From NCBI RefSeq assembly GCF_014652815.1, contig NZ_BMZN01000005.1:328018-392017 (forward strand): a DNA stretch of 64,000 nt. Direction: 5' to 3'. A program made the translations under genes and the position numbers. Position 1 is the first letter of the stretch, and each line of letters starts with the position of its first letter. The notes beneath the pieces were generated by a model. The model was not told the DNA's origin and did not search any database. It worked only from the letters and a program-made list of their open reading frames with translations. This stretch comes from Alcaligenes pakistanensis (lineage in GTDB: Bacteria > Pseudomonadota > Gammaproteobacteria > Burkholderiales > Burkholderiaceae_B). This document shows positions 44,458 to 53,621 of this stretch, piece by piece.

Positions 44458-45399
44458 ATGCGTATTGTTTTTGCCGGTACCCCGGATTTTGCTCGTATCG
44501 CCCTTGAAGCCCTGTTAGCGCAGGGCTTTGATGTTCCTTTGGTCATGACGCAGCCAGACCGCCCAGCCGGTCGTGGTATGAAACTCAGCCCTAGCCCCGT
44601 CAAGCAAGCGGCGCTGAACGCCAATATTCCGGTTCTGCAGCCACATAGCTTGCGACTGGACGGTAAATACCCCGAAGAAGCGGCCCAAGCCCGCCAGACC
44701 TTGCTGGATGTGCAGCCGGATTTGATGGTGGTGGCGGCTTACGGTTTGATTTTGCCCAAGTGGACTCTGGAGCTACCTCGCTATGGCTGCTTCAATATTC
44801 ACGCCAGCTTATTGCCTCGTTGGCGCGGTGCGGCACCGATTCAGCGTGCGATTCAGGCGGGCGATGCGGCGACCGGTATCACCATCATGCAGATGGATGA
44901 AGGCTTGGATACCGGCGATATGCTGGTACGTAGTGAATTGGCGATTCGTGATGATCACAGTGCCGCAACACTGCATGACGATTTGGCCGAGTTGGGTGCG
45001 CAGGCCTTGCTGGAAGCCTTGCAGCATTTGCGTGATGGCACGTTGCAGGCGGTTCCGCAGCCAGAGCAAGGTGTGTCTTATGCCGAAAAGCTGTCCAAGG
45101 CAGAATCTGTGTTGGATTTGAGTCAGTCCGCCCAGGTGTTGGAGCGCCGTATTCGTGCGTTTGATCCTGTACCTGGCTCAACCCTGTCCTTGCCCGGCTT
45201 GGATCAGCCCGTGAAGGTCTGGCGTGCGCAGGCTCTGGAACAGCAGCACTCAGCAAAACCTGGGCAGGTTCTAAACGTCAGTGCTGAAGGGATTGATGTC
45301 GCCTGCGGTGAAGGGGCGCTGCGTTTGCTGGAACTGCAAAAAGCCGGTTCCAAGCGCCAGCCCGTTACTGTTTTTGTGCAGGGCTGGCAGTCTCGCTAA
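44458..45399 (+). CDS. fmt: Methionyl-tRNA formyltransferase
   Basis: This 313-residue enzyme formylates the initiator Met-tRNA using 10-formyl-tetrahydrofolate. The catalytic Asn-His-Asp set lies in [18 protein letters not shown] and [11 protein letters not shown], and the C-terminal tRNA-binding domain begins near residue 207. It forms the def-fmt pair, giving balanced addition and removal of the formyl group. Confidence 0.95.
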   Translation: MRIVFAGTPDFARIALEALLAQGFDVPLVMTQPDRPAGRGMKLSPSPVKQAALNANIPVLQPHSLRLDGKYPEEAAQARQTLLDVQPDLMVVAAYGLILPKWTLELPRYGCFNIHASLLPRWRGAAPIQRAIQAGDAATGITIMQMDEGLDTGDMLVRSELAIRDDHSAATLHDDLAELGAQALLEALQHLRDGTLQAVPQPEQGVSYAEKLSKAESVLDLSQSAQVLERRIRAFDPVPGSTLSLPGLDQPVKVWRAQALEQQHSAKPGQVLNVSAEGIDVACGEGALRLLELQKAGSKRQPVTVFVQGWQSR

Positions 45400-45415
45400 G
45401 TTTTGCTAAATGGGT

Positions 45416-46354
45416 TCAGACGCCAGCTTTGCGCTGGCGTCGCCATTCCAGGGCACCAATCACAATGCCACTGGTACACACCACGGCAATCCCGATCCAG
45501 GTAAAGACATCGGGGAACTGTCCCCAGATCAGCCACCCTAGCGCGGCCGCTGCCACGATCTGCAGGTAGACAAAGGGGGCCAGCAAGGACGCCGAGGCCC
45601 GTTGATAGGCCTGGATTTGCAGCAAGTGCCCTAGGCAACCCCACAGGCCGGTCGAAATCAGAATCAACCATTGAAAAAACGTCAGCTCTTTCAGGGCAGG
45701 AAGGGCGGCGGGCAGCAGAAAGGGCAGGGCGATGGTCAGGCAGATACTGCCGACAGCACCGCTCCAGATCAATGTTGTTAGCGAATTGTCCACGGCCACA
45801 CGGCGTGTCGCTATAAATTGCGTAGCGAACATACAGGCGGTCATCAGGCCGAACATCACACCCATGGGGTGCAGGCCCGCGGTGGGGCGGATGATGATCA
45901 GCACGCCCAGGAACCCGACTCCGGCAGCCACCCAGCGGCTGATGCGGGGGGGCTCCTTCAGAACCCAGGGGGCGACTGACAGCACCAGCAAAGGCGCCAG
46001 GAAATTGATGGAAGTTGCCTCTGCCTGAGGCAGATAACGCAGGGCCGAGAAAAACGAGAAGGTGGACAGCATCATGACTGTGCCACGCAGAATTTGAGCC
46101 TTGGGGCGGGAGCTGCGCAGTATCTTGCGGCCCTTGACGGGCAGGACCAGCGCCAAGACCAACCCCAGATGAACGACGTAACGAAACCAGCACATCACCA
46201 GCAAGGGCACGCCAAAGCCCATGATCCACTTGCCGCTGGCATCCAGTCCCGACAGGGCCCAGGACGACAGGATGAGAATCAGCACCCCCACCAGAGGAAA
46301 GGCAACCGGTGAAAGACTGCTCGGGGGCAAGGGGGAGGATTGGGCTGTGCTCAT
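45416..46354 (-). CDS. DMT-family (EamA) membrane transporter
   Basis: This 312-residue protein has ten membrane helices in two EamA repeats (about 20-145 and 165-300). Members export metabolites or amino acids; the substrate here is unknown. AGGAG precedes the ATG. It is convergent with fmt (16 bases apart). A longer overlapping frame (45396-46379) is a shadow. Confidence 0.88.
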   Translation of the reverse strand: MSTAQSSPLPPSSLSPVAFPLVGVLILILSSWALSGLDASGKWIMGFGVPLLVMCWFRYVVHLGLVLALVLPVKGRKILRSSRPKAQILRGTVMMLSTFSFFSALRYLPQAEATSINFLAPLLVLSVAPWVLKEPPRISRWVAAGVGFLGVLIIIRPTAGLHPMGVMFGLMTACMFATQFIATRRVAVDNSLTTLIWSGAVGSICLTIALPFLLPAALPALKELTFFQWLILISTGLWGCLGHLLQIQAYQRASASLLAPFVYLQIVAAAALGWLIWGQFPDVFTWIGIAVVCTSGIVIGALEWRRQRKAGV

Positions 46355-46378
46355 GACAGGCTCCTGACGAAAAGCACA

Positions 46379-46400
46379 AGGACGGCCGGGTGGCCGTCCT
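46379..46400 (-). terminator. Terminator of the amidase operon
   Basis: AGGACGGCC (46379-46387) and GGCCGTCCT (46392-46400) form a perfect 9-bp stem with a four-base loop, followed on the minus strand by a T-rich tract. It ends the amidase operon just before the DMT gene. Confidence 0.65.
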
Positions 46401-46423
46401 AGGACGAACTTAATCTTACCGGA

Positions 46424-47779
46424 TTAGCGCTGACGCAGGGGTAATACGCGTTCGATAGCCGAAGCGACAGCCAGCAGGTGCTCGTCGTGGTAGGCCGGAG
46501 CAGCCACCATCAGGCCCACAGGGGCCTCGTCAGCGGCATGGCAAGGCAGCGACAGGGCGCAGCCATCCAGGAAGTTGATCAGGGTCGGGTTGCGCAGTAC
46601 CAGGCCGTTGGTGGCAAAGTACACCTCGTCCGATGCTTTCAGGTCTGCAATACGTGGAGCCACGACTGGTACGGTAGGCATCAGCACGGCGTCGTAGCGT
46701 TCCAGACGGCTTTCAACCGCACTGATCCAGGCCTGACGGGTATCTTGCAGCTCGATGTAGTCAGCGCAGTCGATATCCTTGCCGCGCAGAATGCGGGAGG
46801 CGACACGGGGGTCGTACTCGTCGCCCTTGCTTTGCAGGGTGTCGCGGTGCACGGACCAGGCTTCGGCGCAGACAAAGCCACCTTTGCGGTTGATCTGCGG
46901 CAGCTGGTCAAACTCGGGCAGGCTGATTTCTTCAACCACAGCGCCTTGTTCGCGCAGCAGCGTGATGGCACGGTCAAAGGCAGCACGCACGGTTGCATCG
47001 ATACCATCAAAGACAAAGGTCTTGGGCACGGCCAGACGCAGGGTGTCCAGGGCCGGAGTGGCGACGGGCACGTAAGGCTGGTCGGTCAGGATAGAGTCGA
47101 CAATGGCGCAGCATTCGACAGATGCGGCCAGAGGGCCGTTAGAGTCCAGGCTGCGCGACAAAGGCATGGTGCCTTCGCTGGGCACACGCTCGGCGGTCGG
47201 TTTGAAACCAGTCAGGCCGTTAAAGGCCGAAGGGATACGGATGGAGCCGCCGGTATCGGTACCGATGGAAAAGACGGACATACCTTGAGCCACGGCGACG
47301 CCAGCACCAGAGGACGAGCCACCGGGGATACGGGCGTTGTCGCGATCCCAGACAGAGCGCGGCGTGCCGTAGTGGGGGTTGATGCCCAGACCGGAGAAAG
47401 CAAATTCGGTCATATTGGTGGAGCCAATCAAGATGGCTCCGGCGCGCAGCAGACGCTCCACAATGGTGGCGTGTTGCTCGGCCGGTTCTGCATCTTTCAA
47501 CACAGCCGACCCACCCAAAGTGACATAACCTGCGATGTCATGCAGGTTCTTGACCGACATGGGCAGACCTTCAACCAGCGAGCGGCTCAAACCGGCTGCA
47601 CGCAAAATGTCGGAGGCCTTGGCCGCTGCCAGGGCTTGTTCAGCAAATACTTCGATGAACGCGGCAGCGCCGTCACGGCTTTCGTCCTGGATACGTTCCA
47701 GGGCTTGCTGAGTCAGTTCGACAGAGGTGGTTTCACCACGATCAAGAGCACGTTGCAGTTCGGTAATAGTCGCTAGCAT
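46424..47779 (-). CDS. Amidase-signature family hydrolase
   Basis: This 451-residue enzyme hydrolyses an amide, carbamate or related bond. The Ser-cisSer-Lys triad is visible: Lys in LPMSVKNLHDIAG (about 76), the first Ser in the glycine/serine-rich GGSSSGAGVAVAQG and the nucleophile Ser in GTDTGGSIRIPSAFNG. It is a cytosolic protein. The linked TRAP importer, DUF2848 and DUF1445 genes suggest that it acts on an imported carboxylate bearing an amide. The ribosome site is weak (GTGAGTG). Confidence 0.9.
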   Translation of the reverse strand: MLATITELQRALDRGETTSVELTQQALERIQDESRDGAAAFIEVFAEQALAAAKASDILRAAGLSRSLVEGLPMSVKNLHDIAGYVTLGGSAVLKDAEPAEQHATIVERLLRAGAILIGSTNMTEFAFSGLGINPHYGTPRSVWDRDNARIPGGSSSGAGVAVAQGMSVFSIGTDTGGSIRIPSAFNGLTGFKPTAERVPSEGTMPLSRSLDSNGPLAASVECCAIVDSILTDQPYVPVATPALDTLRLAVPKTFVFDGIDATVRAAFDRAITLLREQGAVVEEISLPEFDQLPQINRKGGFVCAEAWSVHRDTLQSKGDEYDPRVASRILRGKDIDCADYIELQDTRQAWISAVESRLERYDAVLMPTVPVVAPRIADLKASDEVYFATNGLVLRNPTLINFLDGCALSLPCHAADEAPVGLMVAAPAYHDEHLLAVASAIERVLPLRQR

Positions 47780-47821
47780 GGGTCACTCACAAAATAAATG
47801 GGTGGGGCGGGCTGTGCCAGT

Positions 47822-48517
47822 TTAGGCTACTTCAGGCAGGACTTCTGCCACGTAGGTATGACGGATGCTGCGGTTGCGGCGTGGGTCATACAACTCCATG
47901 GTGAACTGAGCGGCAGGACGAATGCCGCCGATAGCGCCTACCGTGCCGCAAGTCATGCCGAAACCTTCAGGCATGGTAGCGGACTGGAAGTAGCCTTCAA
48001 TCAGTTCCAGCGGGTTCTTCAGGGTGGACAGGGGGCCGTCCTGATACAGGACTTCCTTGCCGTCTTCCTGAATGTAGGCGCGGATGATCAGCTCGTCCCA
48101 GTAATCCGCTACATCGCTGAACAACCAGGCTTCGCGGGCCACTGGCTTGGCGCAGATCTGCTTGGACAGGGCCACGCTGTGTGCTTCCAGAACGCGGTCG
48201 GTATGGTCCGATGCCAGGCTGACCAGCAGGCGACCCTGGTGGTTCAGGACAAACACTTCGGTCTCGCCGGACGAACCTGCGCCCACGACCTGGATGGCTT
48301 CATCCTGGATCATTTGGTTGGCGGCGATGCGGTAGTACAAAGGGACCGAGCTAGGGCGGGGGACGCCCAGTTCGGCCAGTTCTTCAATGTGATGTTCGAT
48401 AGCCGCCAGATCGCGGCCAGCCCAGCCGGCCACGATGCAGTGCTGCAAATCAGCTTCGATGATTTCAGTGTGGGTGGCCTGGGCCAGTTCAAAGGTCAAA
48501 CGCATAGCAGTACTCAT
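47822..48517 (-). CDS. DUF2848 family protein
   Basis: This 231-residue protein matches the DUF2848 family in length and pattern (LVSLASDHTDRVLEAHSVALSKQICAKP, split by a turn; GFGMTCGTVGAIGGI near the C-terminus). The family is uncharacterised and is often encoded with amidases and TRAP importers. The conserved Asp, His, Glu and Lys residues suggest an enzyme with metal or acid-base chemistry, perhaps like the fumarylacetoacetase fold; this is inference. It lies 42 bases before the amidase in the same operon. Confidence 0.8.
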   Translation of the reverse strand: MSTAMRLTFELAQATHTEIIEADLQHCIVAGWAGRDLAAIEHHIEELAELGVPRPSSVPLYYRIAANQMIQDEAIQVVGAGSSGETEVFVLNHQGRLLVSLASDHTDRVLEAHSVALSKQICAKPVAREAWLFSDVADYWDELIIRAYIQEDGKEVLYQDGPLSTLKNPLELIEGYFQSATMPEGFGMTCGTVGAIGGIRPAAQFTMELYDPRRNRSIRHTYVAEVLPEVA

Positions 48518-48538
48518 TCACTCAAAGACATATTGGAA

Positions 48539-49822
48539 TTAACCGAACAGGCGTGGCAGCCACAAAGCCAGATCGGGGAAGACAGCCAGCAGGCCTACCA
48601 TGGCCAGCAACATGATCACAAAAGGCAGACTGCCAATCATGACGTCGTTCATGCTGCCGTTCTTGCGCAGGCTTTGAACGACAAACAGGTTCAGACCAAC
48701 GGGCGGAGTGATCAGCGCCACTTCCACCAGAATAATGATGGCAATACCCAGCCACACAGGGTCAAAGCCCAGGGCAATCATGATGGGAGCCACAATCGGG
48801 ATGGTGGTGATCATCATGGACAAGGTTTCCATGAAGCAGCCCAGCACCAGATAGAACACCACAATGATTAGCAGCATGACCATGGGCGACACGCCCAGAC
48901 CAGTAATGGCATCAGTCAGTGCATTGGTCAGGCCAGTTGCGGCCATCACAAAGTTCAGGAAGGCCGAGCCGAGCACGATCAACATGATCATGGCGGTGGC
49001 TTTCATGGTGCCTTCCAGCACTTCTTTGATCATGTTCACGCTCATGCGACCGGAGAAGGCGGCCAGGATCAGCGCACCGACCACACCTAATGCAGCGGCT
49101 TCGGTTGGCGTGGCAATCCCAGCGTAAATTGAGCCGACTACTAGCAGGAAGATGCCCAGCGGTGGAATCAGATGCACCAGGCTGGCAAAACGTTGGCCCC
49201 ATGACGCACGGATTTTGGTGCCACCCCATTTGGGTTTGACCATACACGCCGCAGCGATAGCCAGCATGAACAGCAGAGCCATGCCCAGACCGGGGATAAT
49301 GCCGGCCAGATATAGCTTGGGTACTGAGGTATTGGTCAGCACGCCGTAGATCACCAGATTGATCGATGGCGGAATCAAAATACCCAAGGTGCCGCCAGCG
49401 GCCAGACTGCCCAGGAACAGCGGCTCGTTATAGCCTTGTTTCTTGATCTGAGGCAGGGCAACGGTGCCCACGGTAGCCGCGGTCGCCACGCTGGAGCCAG
49501 ACGTGGCGGCAAACAGGGCACTGGCACCAATATTGGCGTGCATCAGGCCACCGGGCAGCCACGACAGCCACAGGCTCATGGCGTTGTACATGCGTTCGGC
49601 CATACCGGAGCGCAGCAGGATCTCGCCCAGCATGATGAACAGGGGGATAGCGACCAGCAGGAATTCGTTGCTGGTACCCCAGGAAATTTCACCCAATGCG
49701 CCCGTCAGGGGCAGCATGGAGTACAGCGGGTCCAGAATCAGGCCCAGAACACCCAGGGCAGCGCCCACGGGAACGCTCAAACCGATCAGAACGAGCAAGA
49801 GAGTCAGTGCGGTCGTAATCAT
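48539..49822 (-). CDS. TRAP transporter large permease, DctM family
   Basis: This 427-residue membrane protein has about twelve helices; AIPLFIMLGEILLRSGM, GSSVATAATVGTVALP, GILIPPSINLVIYG and LITPPVGLNLFVVQ are DctM marks. It shares a 4-base overlap with the dctQ stop, so they are co-translated. It transports the substrate of the amidase pathway. It is clearly divergent in sequence from the DctM at 952-2271. Confidence 0.93.
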   Translation of the reverse strand: MITTALTLLLVLIGLSVPVGAALGVLGLILDPLYSMLPLTGALGEISWGTSNEFLLVAIPLFIMLGEILLRSGMAERMYNAMSLWLSWLPGGLMHANIGASALFAATSGSSVATAATVGTVALPQIKKQGYNEPLFLGSLAAGGTLGILIPPSINLVIYGVLTNTSVPKLYLAGIIPGLGMALLFMLAIAAACMVKPKWGGTKIRASWGQRFASLVHLIPPLGIFLLVVGSIYAGIATPTEAAALGVVGALILAAFSGRMSVNMIKEVLEGTMKATAMIMLIVLGSAFLNFVMAATGLTNALTDAITGLGVSPMVMLLIIVVFYLVLGCFMETLSMMITTIPIVAPIMIALGFDPVWLGIAIIILVEVALITPPVGLNLFVVQSLRKNGSMNDVMIGSLPFVIMLLAMVGLLAVFPDLALWLPRLFG

Positions 49823-50439
49823 TGGGCGTCTCCTTGCACCAAGCGTTTGCCAGTCTCGGCTTCTTCAGAGGCTTCTTCCTGGGTGCTGCGGATACCGCAC
49901 AGGGATTGAATGCCGACCAGATCACCCGTAATCAGGGCAAGGCTGGAGCGCAGCAACATCAAAGCCAGAACAACGCACAGCCAGACCAGACCACCTACCC
50001 ACAAGAACTGGGGAATCCACAAGGGCGTGCCCATAGCCGTGTTGGCGGTGGACTGATTAGCCCAGGACAGGCCAGCCACATCAGTGGCGTACAAGGTCAG
50101 GTAGACAATGAAAACAGACAGGGCCACCAGGGCAACCCAGTCCAGCAAGGCTGCCAAACGGACGGGCAGGTGCTGGTAGACGGCGTCGATACGGATATTG
50201 GCCCGTTGCAGGGTGGCAAACGATAGTGCCCATGAAATGCTGATGGCAAAGGCATAGCCGGACAGTTCATCCGAGCCGCCTAATGAGCTGCCACTGAATT
50301 TGCGAAACAGGACGTCCGCGGTGATATAGAGGGCGCTGATCAATGTCAGGCTGCCTGCGAACCAGATGGCGATGCGCGACAGGATCGTGGCACCGGACAG
50401 CAAGCGGTTCAGCATGGCGAATTTTTCGGTATTTTCCAT
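49819..50439 (-). CDS. TRAP transporter small permease, DctQ family
   Basis: This 206-residue membrane protein has four helices (about 20-42, 55-78, 98-118 and 142-165) and the family AFAISISWALSFATLQRANIRID region, given here as adjoining helix and loop. It has a polar C-terminal tail of about 30 residues. It joins the DctP receptor encoded upstream and the DctM channel downstream. Confidence 0.9.
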   Translation of the reverse strand: MENTEKFAMLNRLLSGATILSRIAIWFAGSLTLISALYITADVLFRKFSGSSLGGSDELSGYAFAISISWALSFATLQRANIRIDAVYQHLPVRLAALLDWVALVALSVFIVYLTLYATDVAGLSWANQSTANTAMGTPLWIPQFLWVGGLVWLCVVLALMLLRSSLALITGDLVGIQSLCGIRSTQEEASEEAETGKRLVQGDAQ

Positions 50440-50532
50440 GGTGTCTACCCCGTACAGGGTCTAGGAGGGAGGGGCCTGGGGTACAGGCAGCCGGCCACCC
50501 ACGGTAGGATGGCCGACGGAGCGGGTACAGAT

Positions 50533-51579
50533 TTACTTCTTGGCTTCAAAACCCAGGATAGGGCTCAGGCTGGTGTTAAAGGCAGCCACAGTGTCAGCAG
50601 CGCTACGCTCGGCCCACTTGGGCACCACGGTTTCGCTCATGACTTTCTTCAGCAGTTCGCGATCAGCGTCAGTTGGCTTGACCAGCGTCATTTTGCCTTT
50701 GAGTGGCTGTGTGCAAGCTTCAGCGCCGGTGTTGCAGTCGTAGCCTTCCTGTGTTTCCTTGGCAGCGGCGACCCAGATTTCTTCGGTCATGGCCTTGATG
50801 TTGCTGGCCAGGAACTCTTGAACTTTAGGATCGAGTTTGTTCCAAGAGCCCAGGTTGGCAGCGTGAATCTGCTGGTTCCAGTTGATGGGCATTTCGTACA
50901 GGCTGGAGCTCACTTCGTACCATTTGGCCGAGTAGCCGGACATGGAACCGGTAATGGCGCAATCGACCACACCGTTCTGTAGAGCAGGAACTACTTCACC
51001 AAATGGAATCGTTACGCTGTTGCCGCCCAGCGCTTGTACGAATTCAGCTTGGGTGCGGCTGCTGGTACGGACCTTTTTGCCTTTCAGATCGCTCAGGCCG
51101 TTGAAGGTGCCATTACAAAACAGAACCTGGGCAGGGTAGGTGGAGAAACCCAGAACCTTGACGTTGCTCTTGGCGTAGAACTGTTCGTAGGCGGGGGTGA
51201 AGGCGTCGGTCAGCTTCTTGGCCACCTCGATATCGGGGGCCAGACCAGCCAAGTCGATGGCTTCGTTGATCGAGTTGTCGCTGGCGAAGTAGGCCAGGGT
51301 TGCCGTACCAAAAGGAATCACCCCTTGGCTGATCAAACGCATGATCTCAGGACCTTTCAGGCCCATGTCGTTAAAGCCTTTGATATCGGCTGTGATCTGG
51401 CCACCGGACAGCTCGGGCACTTTCTTGGCCCAGAAGGGCTGCTCTGTGTTCTGGTAGGCAGTCAGGTTGCTCAAGCCACCGACAACCTTTAGGGAAGTCT
51501 TGGGCAGTTCCTGGGCCATCGTGGCAGAGCCCAGGGCCAGGGAGCCTAAAGCCAGGGAGGTCAGTACGATTTTTTTCAT
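50533..51579 (-). CDS. TRAP transporter solute-binding protein, DctP family
   Basis: This 348-residue periplasmic receptor has a signal peptide ending at TMAQE (about residue 23) and the DctP fold with LKGKKVRTSSRTQAEFVQALGG and IPFGEVVPALQNGVVDCAI, the Arg and neighbouring residues that bind the carboxylate. AGGAG precedes the ATG. Hairpins lie on both sides (for example CGGCCA/TGGCCG at 50492-50515), consistent with high receptor expression. It supplies the amidase pathway. Confidence 0.92.
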   Translation of the reverse strand: MKKIVLTSLALGSLALGSATMAQELPKTSLKVVGGLSNLTAYQNTEQPFWAKKVPELSGGQITADIKGFNDMGLKGPEIMRLISQGVIPFGTATLAYFASDNSINEAIDLAGLAPDIEVAKKLTDAFTPAYEQFYAKSNVKVLGFSTYPAQVLFCNGTFNGLSDLKGKKVRTSSRTQAEFVQALGGNSVTIPFGEVVPALQNGVVDCAITGSMSGYSAKWYEVSSSLYEMPINWNQQIHAANLGSWNKLDPKVQEFLASNIKAMTEEIWVAAAKETQEGYDCNTGAEACTQPLKGKMTLVKPTDADRELLKKVMSETVVPKWAERSAADTVAAFNTSLSPILGFEAKK

Positions 51580-51623
51580 AAGGTGCTCCTAATAGCGGTC
51601 CAGCTGTATGGTTGATAGAGTGC

Positions 51624-51684
51624 GCTCCCCGGTAGCAGGGAGCTGCATATTGAAACCAAAGGGGCGACCGGCTTGTAACCGGTC
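51624..51684 (-). repeat. Two hairpins between the hydro-lyase and dctP genes
   Basis: GACCGG/CCGGTC (51666-51684) and GCTCCC/GGGAGC (51624-51643) are perfect 6-bp stems. The first lies just past the hydro-lyase stop and may reduce read-through into dctP or process the message. Confidence 0.5.
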
Positions 51685-51693
51685 AAATCTTGC

Positions 51694-52497
51694 TTAAAGC
51701 GCGGCCAGCCGTGTGTTGGGCAGATCGGTAATCAACATATGGCCAGGGGCATGCGTGATACAAAACTGCGGCTTGGCCTGGGCAGCGACGGCTTGGGGGG
51801 TAACGCCGCAGGCCCAGAAAACGGGCAACTCATCCGGGCCTACCGGGACTGCATCGCCGTAATCAGGCTGGTGCAAGTCGGCAATACCAATCAGTGCAGG
51901 GTCACCGATATGAACCGGGGCCCCGTGTACCGAAGGAAAACGGGAGGTGATCTGTATGGCACGAATGGCATCGGCAGCGCGCATGGGTCGCATAGATACC
52001 ACCAGTGGGCCCGACAGGCGCTGGGTGCCCTGGGTTTGAATCGAGCTGCGATACATGGGGACATTCACGCCGGCACTGATATGGCGTACATCAATACCAT
52101 CGGCCAGCAGGGCTTCTTCAAAAGAGAAGGAGCAACCAATCAGAAAGGACACCAGATCATCGCGCCAGACATCTTCAATGTTCAGCGGCTCGGTGCTCAG
52201 TTCGCCGTTCTGCCAGACACGGTAACGAGGGAAGTCCGTGCGCAGATCAATCGAACCCCCCAAGGTCGGAACCTGAAACTGTCCCGGCTCAGTGACGGCT
52301 AATAAAGGGCAGGGCTTGGGGTTGCGCTGGCAAAACAGCAAAAACTCATTGGCCCAGTCTTTAGGCAGAATCATCAGGTTGGCCTGGACATAGCCTGCCG
52401 CCAATCCCGCAGTAGGACCAGTATGGGTTTCTTGACGGATCAGCTCGCGGCATTTTTCGGCCTCGAGCGCCAACGTAGGCAGGGATTGCAGGTTCAT
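51694..52497 (-). CDS. DUF1445 putative hydro-lyase (YcsI family)
   Basis: This 267-residue protein matches the DUF1445 family: [41 protein letters not shown] and [12 protein letters not shown] (written here as separate motifs) are typical. Family members are called putative hydro-lyases; the related domain in animal mitochondria acts on D-glutamate/5-oxoproline. The ATG at 52497 is chosen by family length; the open frame extends 228 bases further upstream into the control region. It is the first gene of the catabolic operon. Confidence 0.85.
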   Translation of the reverse strand: MNLQSLPTLALEAEKCRELIRQETHTGPTAGLAAGYVQANLMILPKDWANEFLLFCQRNPKPCPLLAVTEPGQFQVPTLGGSIDLRTDFPRYRVWQNGELSTEPLNIEDVWRDDLVSFLIGCSFSFEEALLADGIDVRHISAGVNVPMYRSSIQTQGTQRLSGPLVVSMRPMRAADAIRAIQITSRFPSVHGAPVHIGDPALIGIADLHQPDYGDAVPVGPDELPVFWACGVTPQAVAAQAKPQFCITHAPGHMLITDLPNTRLAAL

Positions 52498-52533
52498 GAT
52501 GACCACTCGCACAAAGGGGGGGTTGATCACAGC

Positions 52534-52550
52534 ATCGGATTGCAACCGAT
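52534..52550. promoter_or_regulatory. Candidate LysR operator ATCGG-N7-CCGAT
   Basis: This perfect dyad lies 37-53 bases upstream of the hydro-lyase ATG, between that gene and the LysR gene. Size and position fit a LysR-type site. A further AATCGT/ACGATT dyad lies at 52567-52599. Confidence 0.45.
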
Positions 52551-52597
52551 CAGATAATTTGTGTCCAATCGTATGTTCGAATCCTAGGCCATAACGA

Positions 52598-53497
52598 TTA
52601 CTTATCGGACTGCGCGTATTGTTGCGCGATTTCTTGCGCATGATTGGCGACGACGCGGGCAATATGACTGTCCGGTGAGTCCATCCAACAGGCAAAAAAT
52701 TCGATGGCCGGCAAGGCTTGATCAACTTTCAAAAGACGCAGTTTTCCCTCTGCAAGCTCGTCTTTTATGACATCGGGTGCCAGCACGCTGGGACCCATGG
52801 CATGACGTGTCATTTGCACGATAGTGCTGAGCGATGCACTGCCAAAAATACGCGGCGCTTTGACCCCGGCACGCAGCAGGGCTTCGCGTGTGGCCAGGTA
52901 AGGAACGCTACCCGAGGGATAGGTGATAACAGGGTAAACCCCTAGCTCCGAAACGCTGACTTTCCGGCCGTGCAGCTTCAAGTCGGGGCTGGCGACCCAG
53001 CCTAACTGATAAGCGCAAAGTCGAATGCATTGCTCTTTCGGGTCTTGGCCTACCCCCACAATCATGGCCATATCAATTTGGAAGCTGGCCAGTTGCTGGC
53101 GCAGCACGCTGGTGGTGTCGACGTGGATTTCGATCACCAAAGCGGGGTACTCCTGATGCAGCTTGTCGATCAGCTCGTGCAACCAGGTTTGCACAATGGT
53201 TTCGGCAACTCCCAGGCGCAGCAGGCCGCGAATAGCATTTTGTTCTTTGGCTGCGCGCAGCATTTCCGTGCGCAGATCCAGCATGCGCTGTGCGTGAGAC
53301 AGTAGTTCCTGGCCTTTGTCGGTCAGCTTGATGCCACGGGCTCCTCGATCAAATAAGCGCAGCTCCAGACTGGATTCCAGCCCGGCGATGCGTTGGGAGA
53401 TAGAGGGTTGGGTCGTGTTGAGTTTCTCGGCAGCCGCCCGGAAACCGCCAAGTTCGGCGACCCATACAAAAGCTTCGATCTGTTTGAGATCAATCAT
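52598..53497 (-). CDS. LysR-family transcriptional regulator
   Basis: This 299-residue regulator has the LysR helix-turn-helix ([26 protein letters not shown], residues about 16-41, in two helices) and an effector domain from about 90. It is encoded upstream of and on the same strand as the hydro-lyase/TRAP/amidase genes, so it probably controls them in response to the substrate. GGAAA precedes the ATG. It is divergent from waaC. Confidence 0.88.
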   Translation of the reverse strand: MIDLKQIEAFVWVAELGGFRAAAEKLNTTQPSISQRIAGLESSLELRLFDRGARGIKLTDKGQELLSHAQRMLDLRTEMLRAAKEQNAIRGLLRLGVAETIVQTWLHELIDKLHQEYPALVIEIHVDTTSVLRQQLASFQIDMAMIVGVGQDPKEQCIRLCAYQLGWVASPDLKLHGRKVSVSELGVYPVITYPSGSVPYLATREALLRAGVKAPRIFGSASLSTIVQMTRHAMGPSVLAPDVIKDELAEGKLRLLKVDQALPAIEFFACWMDSPDSHIARVVANHAQEIAQQYAQSDK

Positions 53498-53621
53498 GTT
53501 TCCGGTCCTGAAAATAGGCAGTCTTATTATGCCTGATGGCTATTCGGGCGCTGAAGGAGAGCAGACGGATATTTTTCTGCATGTTTGTTTGATTGGCCAC
53601 GGCCACCACTATAATTCGCCC

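Noticed and set aside
45396-46379. 327-residue frame overlapping the DMT transporter on the same strand
   Set aside because: The other frame has a ribosome site and ten hydrophobic helices; this one has neither.
52575-52584. GTTCGAATCC, resembling a tRNA T-loop
   Set aside because: Flanking bases do not form a T-stem, and no anticodon or acceptor stem surrounds it.
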